DNA from: Promerops cafer
Lineage: Eukaryota > Chordata > Aves > Passeriformes > Nectariniidae
Direction of reading: 5' to 3'
NCBI GenBank assembly: GCA_013398275.1
Contig: VZSE01006226.1
Location: 333,396 to 397,395 of the forward strand
DNA: 64,000 bases
The position numbers and the translations under genes are program-made. Under the pieces are notes generated by a model. It searched no databases, was not told the DNA's origin, and saw nothing but the letters and a program-made list of their open reading frames with translations. This document shows, one piece after another, positions 14,258 to 24,910 of the stretch. Every line of letters starts with the position of its first letter. Within the stretch, counting starts at the first letter, position 1.

Positions 14258-17200
14258 GGAGAGGTCACTGTGGGTTTGAATATGTGGCTGGCTACATCCC
14301 ACTGTTTCTGTTTGGGCTGCCAGTGGGTTTTTTAGGGACAGCCTGTGTATTTTCCTGTCTGCTGTGCACAGAACCCACTCGCTGCTGTAGCTGCTGCCTC
14401 TTGAGCAAGTGATTGCTGCTGTGCCTGACACAGGAGAGCTGTGAGAGCTCTTCTGTGAGACCTGAAAGTGGATGATCAATGCCTGGGAAACTTGAGCAAT
14501 CACAGAAAGAGTCTTCATTAATCTTGAAGGCCTTAATTAGTAGGATTAGCCAATTTTCCTGAAGCTATTAGAGTAGCTGACTATAAATTGTGAGGTTGAC
14601 CCCTTCCAGCAGTAACAGGAAATGTTTTCCCACTGAAAGTTTGCTATATCCTGCAATAAGGTTTGCTGTAGCCATAATTTCCATTTTATGTGGTATCAGG
14701 ACAGGTTACTTCTCAAAAAAAGGGAGGGAATATTTTTGATGTGCCTTTAACAGGGATTGACTGTTGGATAATGCACAAAGGGCTCCTCCTCTTGAACAGA
14801 TTTCCCAAATGCCCTTCTCTGGCTTGAGCATAACCACCATAAATTTGCCATCTTATCCTGAAAGGAATTAGTGTGACTGCTTCCAGACGTTGCATATAAA
14901 TTTATGGAATGATTTAGATATCATTTTATTGCACCTGGCAGAGCACTTGATTCTTCTAGGATGTATCTAGCTGTGAGCTCAGTAGATCTTTCCAAAAGAT
15001 TGCAATTGCAAGAGTGCTGAGGAGAGGAAAAAGGGCTAATGAAGAGATGTAGATTTACTTGGCCAACTGAAAGAAGTGAAGCTGGAGAGAGCCAGGTTCA
15101 CCTCTCACTCAAGGGGACAGCAAGCCCTGACTGAAGGGCTTGTGGGCTCAGGGGCTCCTGAAGCTGAAAAGGTTGGGTTATGTTTCTAGGGGATGCATGA
15201 CTGCAGAGAATCAGGAAAATTATTCTCTTTTCCATTCATTTTTTCCTCTGCCTTGGAGAGAGACTGACAATGTACCAAATAGCCACTTTTGTTTCCAGAT
15301 AATGGTGATAATTTTCAGTGGAGTGTCCTCTATGTGCCGTTTTCCTGATCGAAATCAGCAATGAAACACTTGGTACAAACTTGCCTAAACACATCCTGTA
15401 GTCCTGATAGTCTCCACCTCTGTAATTTAGGATTTTAACTTGTGGAATAAGTCATGCCTTAAGATAGGGTGTAGTTATCCTTGATGAGAACAGGAAGCCA
15501 GGTTTCGTGGGCCTGCCTCCAGCAGGAACCTGCACTCCACCCTTTATTTTCTTCATACAGGTCTTTATGAAAGACTTGACATTTCTCCTTCCTTCCTCAG
15601 ATATTATCCTAATGGGCTGCTAGCAAAGCAGAAATTCCTGCTGTTTTGAAAAGCCCACACAAATGATGGTTGTTATGTGGAACAGTGCTGGGTTCAAAAC
15701 TCACAAATCTGACTGTGGGCAAATCCTTCTACTTCCCTTTCTCCATTGGTCAGTCTGTAAAATTATGGGAGTCGTAACAGCTCTGCACAGTTCTTGAGCC
15801 TTAAGTTGTTAAGGAAACTACTTAAGCTGATGAACAAATATGTTTTCTAATATCTACTGCTTGAGTAAAGCAGAGATTTACATTGACTGTTATTTTGGCC
15901 TGAAGTTTTTATGACTGTGCTCCACACAGAAATATCCTGCACTCGACAGGATGCCTTTTGCATTTAACTTTGCCTGCAATGAATCCTGGCCTTATACAGC
16001 CCAAAGTCAAAGCAGTGTGTGCCCATTTAAATAATGAGCTATTGATTTTAGAATTACTCGTTTTATTACCATTATATGGAACTGGTCATATTCTGAGGAC
16101 TCATCTCTGAAATGGAAGCTGTTTAATTTCGGTTTGGGATGGGACAGAAATGGACTTCAGGGATTTTACCTGTTGAAATTTGGCATATCACAGATAACAG
16201 GGACTGTCTGGCCTCACACAGAGCTGTGCATTGTACTGAAAGAGCCTGGGAAGAAATTCCTCTTCTTGCTTGAGCTCAGGCCTCTGAGCAGGCTCCTAAT
16301 GTAATGCCACCTTCATTTGTCACTGGTTGCTGTACCCTGTGTTCTGCTGCTAAGTATTTACAGCACCTCCAGGATCAAAGAGACGCTGCCAAGAAGGCTC
16401 CTGGGGAGAAATTGTGACCTACTTTTGCATTTGGCACCACTCTGCCTGCCAGGAGCAGGTGGACTGTGAGCAGACCTTCGGTGGAGGGTCCACCCTGGCT
16501 GGCACAGAGAGCCCTGGCGTGGCCAAGCAAGCCAAAAGCAGCACTGCAAACAGTCAGAGGTTAAACTCTGCTCCTCTTCTGCCCCCCTTTCTTGGGAATG
16601 CAAACTTTTCTGGGAGAAAGGGTGTGGAGGTTGCAAGTTCAGTTCATTTTTTTGTGTGCTTGTTTGTCTTCCCCCCTTTTCCTGCTGCTGCTCCTTCTCT
16701 CTGCAGCACTGGGGTGTGTAGGGAGAATCAATTTGCTTTCTGTGCTTGCTTGAACAAGTTAAAGCTACTCAAGTCATAGGATTTTTGCAGGTTCCCTATT
16801 CCTAGGGAACATAAATAAGAAATGCTACACATCTGGTTTTTTCAAGCCTACATTTTTGCTTTTCAGGCTGTGATGCTGTTTTCTTTATGACTGCAACTGT
16901 ATATTAGAAAGCTGTACTTGTCAAATAATAGAGATTGGTTTGTGTGTTTTCTCACCAAAAATCACGCTGTGCTTCTCCCTCCCTTCCCTCTCACCTCCCC
17001 CTTGCACGTAACTTCGTAAAATGTTGGCAGTTTGGTATCCCCACTTCCAGTACATGAACTGAAGCATAAAATTGGGTAGTTTATGGAATAGATGTGCTGT
17101 ACACGAGAAGAAAACCAGAGGTGGTTTTTGTACCTTTAATCTGTACATTAGGATGAAGTGAGCCTGACTTGGCAATGCCCATCCATTTCATTAGCTGGCT

Positions 17201-17375
17201 CTGGAAGGACCCTGGATGCCTGGGTTTTTTTGGATGTAGACCAGGTGAATTGATCCTGAGTTTGCTGGGCTGATAAACTTCTGAATTCTGTATGGAAATG
17301 AACTGACACGAGAATGGGATTTGGGGAGGGGACACGAGAGGGTTCTTTGAACCAAACTCTTGCAATAATTAGGAT

Positions 17376-17419
17376 CTCAGAAGCTGCCTTCTAAGCTCTC
17401 AGAAGTTGCCTTCTAAGCT
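17376..17419 (+). repeat. 22-bp tandem duplication
   Basis: The unit CTCAGAAGCTGCCTTCTAAG plus CT occurs twice head to tail (17376-17397 and 17398-17419) with one C/T difference. It looks like a simple replication-slippage duplication. Confidence 0.9.
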
Positions 17420-18345
17420 CTATTAAGCTATTGATTGGTTACACGGAAACTTGAAGGGAATGGGTTTTATTAATTTGACCAAGTACTGAGAAAAATAACT
17501 TTGTTGACTCTTCAGTGGATAAGCACAGGGACCCACCTTGAGAACATGGTGGTGAAATGAGGGAAATAAGCCAATGCACTGGCAGGAGCAGTCAGCTTCT
17601 AGAACATCAGGATGTTGATGGAGAGCTTCAGTGGGCTCTGAGAGTTGCATATTCCATCCCCCCGATATCCCTGAGCAGGAGGGTGTTGGGCTTTCTCAAG
17701 AAGCAGCAGTTTTTTAACTGTAAGAACAGGAAATGTCTGAATGACACTGTAAATAATAGTAAGTTGAGAGAAACAAAAGCTGTTGCTGCTGATGGAGACC
17801 ATCTCTTGCCCACAAAGTCACCTCTGTGGCAGTTTGAATCCACGTGTGGTGTTAAACACTCTGCAATTTGGAAGACAACCTTACATCATTGCTTCAGCAG
17901 CCATGGGAAGTTTCATCCCGCAGAGCTGGAAAGGCACCAAAAGGATGGTCTGTGATGCACGAAAAATCTGGAGTTTGGAGGCTGTCCATCGGTGCCCTGA
18001 TATCATCATCCCTCTCTTTGTTCAGAGCTTTAAATAAAAAGGTCATGACAATTTCTCTTTATTTAGTTTCCTCCTCCCCCTGGGGATTATTAATGGCCCT
18101 GAGGCAGGTCCAGTCTCTCCTTGCATTCACTGCTTTGGGGACTGGGTTCTGTACCAGACCAGAACAGAGGGTGGCCAGTAAAAAATTAAGGAAAGCAAAC
18201 TTGCTCATACTCCTTTCTGTCAGAACGAGTTCTGTAGGTATTTTAAAGCAGCACAGTTTGCAGTGCTGACAGTCCATGAACTTAACCCCTGCAACTCGTG
18301 CTGTGCAATGCTGTGGTACATAAAAGAGCATTTAAAAATTTATTC

Positions 18346-18364
18346 TTTTTTTTTTTTTTTTTTT
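18346..18364 (+). repeat. poly-T run
   Basis: About 19 consecutive T after TTTATTC. No associated element is recognised. Confidence 0.85.
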
Positions 18365-18879
18365 GCATTGAGCTTATTTTTAATAACTTCATGTTTAATG
18401 AAAGATATTAAACACCTTAAGGCTTTTACAGATCGTTCCCTGTATCTGAAAGATCCCATTTTAATGTGTATTTTGTGCATTTTCTCCATCTACCTTCTAC
18501 TTTTATTTTAGCCAATGACAGTGAGATTCCTAAGGCTACTTTCTCTTTAAGGGAATACTGCTTACATAAATAGTCCTTTACCCATCTCCTTGTTTTATAA
18601 TATTAATTGTTTATCAGGAGACAGGAAATATTCCTTAGAAAATGTGTTTTCCTGCTTGTGCATGCCTTGTTACTATTTCAATTATGCAGATTCTTGATGC
18701 TGTGGAAATTTGTGCTTGATGACGCCAAGGCAGCTGCACGTTGTTAGCATTGTAGGCTGTCAGATGATCATGTGGGATTCTTGCAGCATGCAACATTCAA
18801 TAGGATTGAAAAAGGGCTTTTGATGCAAGGCATAGCTTTCAGAATATATTTGTGCCTTTTAGTTAGCTAATAGAAAATC

Positions 18880-19272
18880 ATAATTTATTATCTTTAAATT
18901 TAAAATGCTGCCTCATTTTTCTTCTGGTTGGTTTCATTTTGGCTTCACTAGAAGATGCATCTGGTACATCCACGATTGAGGAGTTTATTAATGATACTGT
19001 CGTTCAGTTCACTTACTTTTTTTCCTTTTAGAGTCCTAGCTAGCCCACAGATTACATGATCACATGTTCATCCAGTCATTCATATAGAACACAAACCACC
19101 ATGCATGATTTCTTCTTCTTTCTTTTTCCTCTCTGCCTTTTTTATTCCTTTTAAGTTGCTTTGTCATGTTCTCTTTTACCATCCAGCTTAGTCTTTGTCT
19201 TCCCCTCGCTGCTATTTGTTCTATATTTTCCCATGCTTGGTTACTGCAATATTATTTGATTAACGGGCTGTG
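18880..19272 (+). promoter_or_regulatory. SHANK2: presumed 5' region of short SHANK2 transcript (promoter and/or 5' UTR)
   Basis: This is the sequence directly before the short-isoform start codon. Directly visible are an in-frame TAA at 19261-19263, four codons before the ATG; a pyrimidine-rich tract over about 19110-19230; an acceptor-like ACCATCCAG ending at 19186; and a TATA-like CTATATTTTC at 19221-19230. It is not CpG-rich. Either transcription starts here, or a 5' untranslated exon is spliced in at 19187. The sequence alone cannot decide. Confidence 0.4.
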
Positions 19273-19447
19273 ATGATGATGAACCTGCACACTGGAGGAG
19301 CAGCTACTACAGTGGTGATGAAGGGATGTAATAATGGTCGCTATCCTCGGAATTCTCTCTACAGTGACTGCATAATAGAAGAAAAGGCAGTGGTCCTGCA
19401 GAAAAAAGACAATGAAGGATTTGGATTTGTGCTCAGAGGGGCAAAAG
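19273..19447 (+). CDS. SHANK2: SHANK2 short-isoform start exon, including first PDZ exon
   Basis: Encodes residues 1-58 of the short SHANK2 (CortBP1-type) isoform, starting MMMNLHTGGAATTVV and running through NSLYSDCIIEEK and VVLQKKDNEGFGFVLRGAK. Residues 49-52 (GFGF) are the PDZ carboxylate-binding loop, which in SHANK proteins grips the C-terminus of SAPAP/GKAP at excitatory synapses. The start is chosen because short SHANK2 isoforms are known to begin MMMN, and an in-frame TAA lies four codons upstream. The in-frame GTG at 19270 is not needed. The exon ends GCAAAAG, with donor GTATGT from 19448 and one base overhanging. SDCIIEEK and the later ADTPIEEF point to SHANK2 rather than SHANK1 or SHANK3. 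In long isoforms only 19365-19447 is used. Residues 5-19 are weakly conserved compared with my recollection of the mammalian protein, while the PDZ part is nearly invariant. Confidence 0.95.
19347..19365 (+). promoter_or_regulatory. SHANK2: internal 3' splice site used by long SHANK2 isoforms
   Basis: Inside the short-isoform coding exon the sequence CGGAATTCTCTCTACAG ends at 19364. The AG left over from the exon ending at 3003 plus T19365 makes the Ser codon of SDCIIEEK, and the reading frame is the same as that of the short isoform from this Ser onward. The pyrimidine tract TTCTCTCTAC therefore also encodes Asn-Ser-Leu-Tyr of the short N-terminus. Confidence 0.88.
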
Positions 19448-19458
19448 GTATGTGCTTC

Positions 19459-19486
19459 TGTGTGTGTGTGTGAGTGTGTGTGTGTG
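19459..19486 (+). repeat. (TG)n tract next to SHANK2 donor
   Basis: TGTGTGTGTGTGAGTGTGTG and further TG units, interrupted by one GA, begin 11 bases after the exon end. In RNA this is a UG repeat, a known type of binding site for TDP-43 and CELF splicing factors. A role here is only inferred. Confidence 0.9.
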
Positions 19487-19553
19487 ATGTGCAGTGGCAT
19501 GAAGAAATTTATACATCTCAGAATATAAGCAGGAATTATTCTTGGTGCACTTG

Positions 19554-19566
19554 GTTGCTAGACAAC
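19554..19566. promoter_or_regulatory. RFX X-box-like imperfect palindrome
   Basis: GTTGCTAGACAAC resembles the RFX-factor X-box (GTTGCC..GGCAAC type), with changes in each arm. It lies 107 bases into the intron after the short-isoform start exon. This is a motif match by eye only. Confidence 0.3.
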
Positions 19567-21077
19567 AGGATTCTCTGTATGCTATACTACTCCGATGGAT
19601 TTCGGTGCCTTCTCTCCGAAGCAGTTTGCATTTTTACATAGGAGAAGCACTGCATAATCGTTTTGGGGGGAGAAAGTTTTGCCTGTATTTTTCTCGTGCC
19701 CGTGGATGTAGTATTTTGCCATTAATCTGTTCTGTTGTGCAGTTTACTTAACCATGGGAAACCTGCTTTCCTCCGAAAATCTGCTGCTTTATTTCAAATG
19801 CCAGCCTGATTAAATAGGGCTGCGAATGGGAATAGACAAGGGAGGGATGTTTTGTTTAAAATAGGTGTGGATCTTCTGCAAGGTGACATTGGTGCAGTTT
19901 TAGTATGAAAAGATGATCTTTTTTTATATCTTGAGAAGCTGCACGTATGTTGCATGGCCTGTAGTGTGCTCATTTTTAAAGCTGTTCATATGTTAAGCTG
20001 CACGGCACTTCTCTGTAGGCTAAAATCCATCACGGTGGCATTCCTACGAGTTAAAAAAGGAATTCTACTTAATGCTCTGCTTTTTAACTTTCAGTGCAGT
20101 TTGCTCCCTTTGTATTTAAAAAAGAATGTATATATGTCATGGTATGTCCCATCTCTTGCTCCCCCTCGTTTCACATGGGTTCTCCCTTGCCTTGCTTGAG
20201 CACGGGCATTATTCCCTGCCTTCATTCTCGGGACATGGCTTTAGCTCTCCCTGTTCCCACCCCTGAACCTGAACCGGTGCCACCGCGGACTCGCGGGGCT
20301 GGGAAAGCTCTGCCCAGAGCCAGCTGGAGGGTTTGGAGCTGAGGAGGAGAGCCCAGGGCAGTGCCTTATCTCTGAGCACTGGCGTGGGTTATCAGTGCTT
20401 TGAGCAGGGCTCTCTCCCTCCGGGTGAGCCCAGCGGTCTCCCCAGATCTCTCTGTGGCAGCGGGGGCACCTCAGGTGAAAGACCCAAGGACTTTCCTGCC
20501 TGTGTGTGTACGTGGCACGGAGGGCAGGCAGGGCTGTCACAGGGCCAGCTGTGCCTCCTGTCCTAAAAAGTGATTTCTTCTGGTCTCTTCTTTGTTACGC
20601 ACATCTAAATTTAGGAGGGGGAAAAAAAATTCTGGTTGATCTTTTTCATCCTTTGCCACCCACCCCAGCCCCCCAGTTTGGCCAGATGCTCTCTCCTGGC
20701 TCCAGCACATAACTCATTTTTAGGTGGATGTTGCCAGAGTTACAGCATTCTGCCAGGCACACAAAAAGGTTACTTGAGCCAACACTGAATATCCTGGAAT
20801 ATCAGAACCCAGCTATTGCCTGGTGCAGCTTGATTTGGTTTGTGTCAGGGAAGGAGCAGGTATTTCCCCTCTGGAAGGAAGAGCTGTGGATTGCTCTTGC
20901 AGGAGGGTTGCACTCTGTCCCCAGCATCCTGATCTCCCATGAGGCACATCCCTCTCCCTTCCAGCACCCACCATTTTTTAACCCTAAATTGGAATGGCCA
21001 ATGATAGGCCTGTAGTCAAGTGGTATTTGCAAGCACTCCGTAACTTTCTTTTTTTAATGTGGTATTTATTTTTAAAG

Positions 21078-21202
21078 CTGACACACCAATTGAAGAATTC
21101 ACCCCAACTCCAGCCTTTCCTGCTTTGCAGTACTTGGAATCTGTGGATGAAGGGGGAGTAGCATGGCAAGCTGGCCTGAGAACTGGAGACTTTTTGATCG
21201 AG
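21078..21202 (+). CDS. SHANK2: SHANK2 PDZ-domain exon
   Basis: A 125-bp exon encoding residues 59-100 of the short isoform. The split codon G|CT gives Ala, then DTPIEEFTPTPAFPALQYLE, SVDEGGVAWQAGLRTGD and FLIE. This is the middle of the SHANK PDZ domain: the long beta2-beta3 insertion (TPIEEFTPTPAFP) typical of SHANKs, then the GGVAWQAGLRTGD turn and helix. It is bounded by acceptor TTTTTAAAG (to 21077) and donor GAG|GTAGGA (from 21203), and it ends in phase 0. AWQAG favours SHANK2, since SHANK1 and SHANK3 have AWRAG from memory. The rest of the PDZ domain, including the helix that contacts the peptide ligand, is in the next exon, which I could not find in the remaining 43 kb. The following intron is therefore very long, as is usual for this gene. 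Confidence 0.96.
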
Positions 21203-22649
21203 GTAGGAGATCCTGAAATTTGATTCTCAGTGCTCTGTTGGGGAAAGAGTGATGTTCCCGTTGGAGAATTGACTCTGGAAAAAGTGTGGGATGCCTCTGA
21301 GCAGCAAGCTCTGTGGGCTAACCCCAGTGATGTGCTTCACTTGATCAATCTAAAACTTCATGCAGCATTCAGGAAAGCAGTGACAGAGAACCATGGTCAG
21401 GCTGGCTGGGAATTTTCTGGTTGTTCCTTTTGTCCTTTGGGAATACACTCTCAGAGATATCTGGGAGGTCATAGTCTTCTTTCAGTTATTAAAATTTAGA
21501 TGAATTTCAATATTTATTGTGGGCTATCAGTTCTGGTTTCTTCTAAATATTTTCAGGGAGTAACCAAAATTAATGACTTTTTATGCAACTATTTCTGCAC
21601 TCAGAAATATCCACGGTCTAGTGGCATTTAGTAACCATGGAGAATAAAGCAAATTACTTCAGCTTGAAATTGAATTTTTCTAACACTACACTGTAAATAC
21701 AAAAAAATAAGCAATGGATGATATTGCAGTATAAATTACTTTATAAAAAGGGTATATTTAAATACTCTGTTCATTCATGCCAAAAATATCTTCATGTTTG
21801 ATATTTTGGAGAATTTTTTGATGCTATTTTAGGTTTTGTTTAAATAGTTGCTTCTCCTTTTGAGTGTTGCTGGGCAGTTTGCAGCAAAATCATGATTTGG
21901 GATTTTTCTTCCTCTTCCCCCTACAACCTTTTTATGACCAACAAAGGGATGCTGTGAAACTGGGTATTGAAAATAGGTCTTTTGGGATGGATTGATCAAG
22001 CCTTGTCTGTAAGATCTATCGATTTTACATTATTTGATGTGCTCTTCTTCAGGCTCATGTATGGTTTGGTAAAATACTTCCTGGAGTTACAATGTTTATT
22101 TCTGCAGAGCTGGCTCTTGCATGGGGGAGAGGGTACAACACACAGCTTTTCTTGGAGTGTGCCTTGAACTCCCATGGTGATTGAATTTAAGTAGTTGCAC
22201 CACTTCCTCACACTGTAGCCGTGCAAGAACAGGCTTTGCAGGCTTCTAAAGTAAATAGATGTGCATTTTTATCTCTGTCTTCAAGCACATTGCCCTTGCT
22301 GTTTGTTTTTTACTTAAGAAGCAGCGTTTAGCATTAAAGACCAGCTCACAACTGGAACTGCTGCCTTCCCTGGGCAGGGATCCTTCCAAAGCTCTCCCTG
22401 GCCCTGTTAGGTGGGGTTTTGAAACAGGGCTGCATTTTCAGAGGTTGGTCTCTTGTTAGGCTTTTAACCCATGGGAAGGATGAAGAGTCTGTACTGGCAG
22501 ATTGCACAGGTAGAATTGATGGGGAAGAATGTGCAATTTAATTCATTGTGGAATGACAAATATGCCCATGGATTTTTTTAAGATCTCTGAAGGGGTGGAA
22601 GAAGGCTGGGTAGCTGATTCTGCACAAAGCTTTACTGTTTTTTTGGCAA

Positions 22650-22880
22650 ATGAGAGAAGAATTATAATTAATTGTCTAGACAATTTACTCCTAGCCTTAG
22701 CTTAGAAGAGCAGCTAAACATGCACACACAGTGCTGAATCAGGAGGACGTTAATCCGTACTCCAGCATATTTGTAATTAATTCTGAAAGAAGCCATTATT
22801 ACATGCAAATCAAATCCATTTCTGTGTAATTTATGTTCATCGGGGTTATTCCGTTCTGAATTTTGCAACTTAATTAAGAG
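22650..22880. promoter_or_regulatory. candidate conserved non-coding element (AT/homeodomain-rich)
   Basis: A repeat-free block with several TAATTA-type sites, a TGTCTAGACA palindrome at 22673-22682 and an octamer ATGCAAAT near 22803. This is the composition typical of vertebrate neural enhancers in introns. Conservation itself cannot be seen here. Confidence 0.25.
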
Positions 22881-24689
22881 GATATGATAATCCTGAGAAA
22901 TGACAACTTGGCTGTTGCAGGAGACTTTTCTGTTGGAGAAAGGCAGGATTTTTTTCTGCTTTATGGCCAACATGCAGTGCACAGCCCTGGCTAGATGGAG
23001 AAAGCCATCTTTAGAGATATTTACAGTGATGCAAAAGACTGTTGAAATAGAAGTCCACCTGCACTTCTAGGAGTGCCAAACTACTTTATCTTTTGTGTTG
23101 AATGAAAAGATTTAGATACACACCAGCAAGTGGTTGTCAGCCCTGGTGTAGTCAGCCTGCCTTGCTGTTGAATGATTTCTCCCATGACTCTGAAGTTTAT
23201 GCCTCTGTGTGTAAGTGCCACCTCAACCATTTGTAAGTAATATCAGGCATTTATCATAAATGTCACATGAATAATAAAAGAGTTAATGGGCAACCAGGAT
23301 CCTAATTAGTGCTATCTGTAACACGGGTGGCAGGCGCTGGGCGTTAGGGAGGGGAGAGTCCAGTTTGGCAGGGGGCAAAATGAGAGCAGAGCAGATGCTT
23401 CATTCTTGCTTGAGGAGGTTGGGTGGCTTGGGGTCATGGAGATGGGGGAGCCTCACTGAGGGAAGACAGGTTTGACAGGGAGATAGATCCTTTCTTGGGA
23501 GAGCACGAGGGTAGGAGGAGACAGGGCATCATCTCTTCATGTACAGCTACGGTCTGGAATCTTCTGAAGGAGGGAAAACTTCAGTATCAGCTATGAGGCA
23601 TGATAATAATTCGTGTTTGGAGTTGATATATGTGAGGCAGAGCAAATAAAAGATCTGTACAAAGAAGGAAGAAAAGGTGCTTTCTCCAGCAGATAAATGG
23701 AGTAGGGATTACCTGGAACAGCTGGCATTGCATCTTATGACTGTGTTTTTATCAAGTGTGCAGTTCCTGATTTGTCCAACCTGTACAACTAATTTTAACA
23801 TGAGACTTCAGAGATGAACATTACACTTGCCCTTGGAAACACTTGCTCACAGAGTCTCCATGGAAATTTCTGACAGTGTGTGGTTTGTCTCCTCCTTGCT
23901 TCAAACCCAGCCGTGGTTTTTGTGATAAAAATTGTAAAGTGTGTAGTGGCTTTCCTGGATAGAGCACAGGGCAAATGTACTGGAAAAGTGCAGGAGCAGT
24001 TTTAGAGCTGAAGGAGTGAGGTAGAGTCAGCTGTCAATAGCTGTGGGTTTTCATAAAGGTATTCAAGAGATGCCAATTCAATGTGATTTTTTTTTTCTTA
24101 GCTTTGATGAACAATCAGAAAACAAGGATGGTCGTGATTTGGTTGTTACAACTGAGATTTTACAGCTTACCCTATGTGTTATTTTTCACTATTTTTGTTG
24201 ATGTTTTCTTGAATCTTGACATCAACCTGATTAAAAAGATAGATGAAGTAACACAACATATTAGGCCAAGTGCTAAATATTGCAGTCTCCATTAGAAAAG
24301 GGTTAAAAAATCACAACCATCACTAATTCCTTTGTGGGTCATTGATAACTCATCAGTGACTGGATTTCTATACTGTAACTGCTCAAGTTTGGAAAAATTC
24401 AGAGAGTTCTGCCTTGAGACATGCCTTCAAGAATTCTTGAAGGTGGGGTTGTGTTGGAGATTTGCTTTGATGACATAAACAAATCTAACCATCTTTGAGT
24501 AAAGAAATCCATTAAGCTGGAAGGCCTATTTTAACTCAGAGTAGGGCTTTTTGGAGGGTTTTAGTGTGGTAGGATAGAGACTGTCTTTTCAAATTAACCC
24601 CCAGTGGATTATTAACTATTTGTTCTTGTTGTCCCCATGAGTGTGCCGCTGTTCTGCAGGTGTTGCCTGATGAGGCTCGTGGGGATTTT

Positions 24690-24910
24690 CCCTGTCACAC
24701 AAACAATAATGTTACAATATCAATACTCAGAAAGCTGAGTTAATTCTGCAATATTTTACCAGAACAATGCATTTGTTCTCTAAATGAGGCATTGCAGTTT
24801 GCATTATTGTGCCATAAAATCTCTTATTTTTCCAGATAAATTGAAATGTTATTGTCTTTGGAATAGCATGGCTGCTTATTTACATTACAGTTAATATGTA
24901 AACTAGATAA
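24690..24910. promoter_or_regulatory. candidate conserved non-coding element
   Basis: A unique AT-rich block with repeated ATTGCAG, TGCATTA and TTATTG-type motifs and no repeat signature. It was picked by composition alone and not tested by alignment. Confidence 0.18.

Larger units (their letters stand above)
3004..19272 (+). other. SHANK2: SHANK2 intron between linker exon and short-isoform start exon
   Basis: About 16 kb of non-coding sequence, starting with donor GTAAGAA. For long transcripts the intron runs to the acceptor at 19363-19364. It is poor in recognisable repeats: two CR1 3' remnants (near 7.4 and 14.2 kb), poly-A and poly-T runs near 3.6, 4.1 and 18.35 kb, and a 22-bp tandem duplication at 17.4 kb. 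No open frame in it shows a recognisable domain. The 168-codon minus-strand frame at 9461-9967 has mixed composition and no splice or family support. The last few hundred bases probably hold the promoter or 5' untranslated exon of the short isoform. Confidence 0.75.
19448..21077 (+). other. SHANK2: SHANK2 intron within the PDZ-coding region
   Basis: A 1.63-kb intron with donor GTATGT and acceptor TTATTTTTAAAG at 21066-21077. It holds a TG-rich tract right after the donor, an RFX-like half-palindrome at 19554-19566, and a moderately GC-rich middle at about 20220-20550. No coding exon is recognised. The first 600 bases lack identifiable repeats and look constrained, but I have no alignment to prove it. 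Confidence 0.85.
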
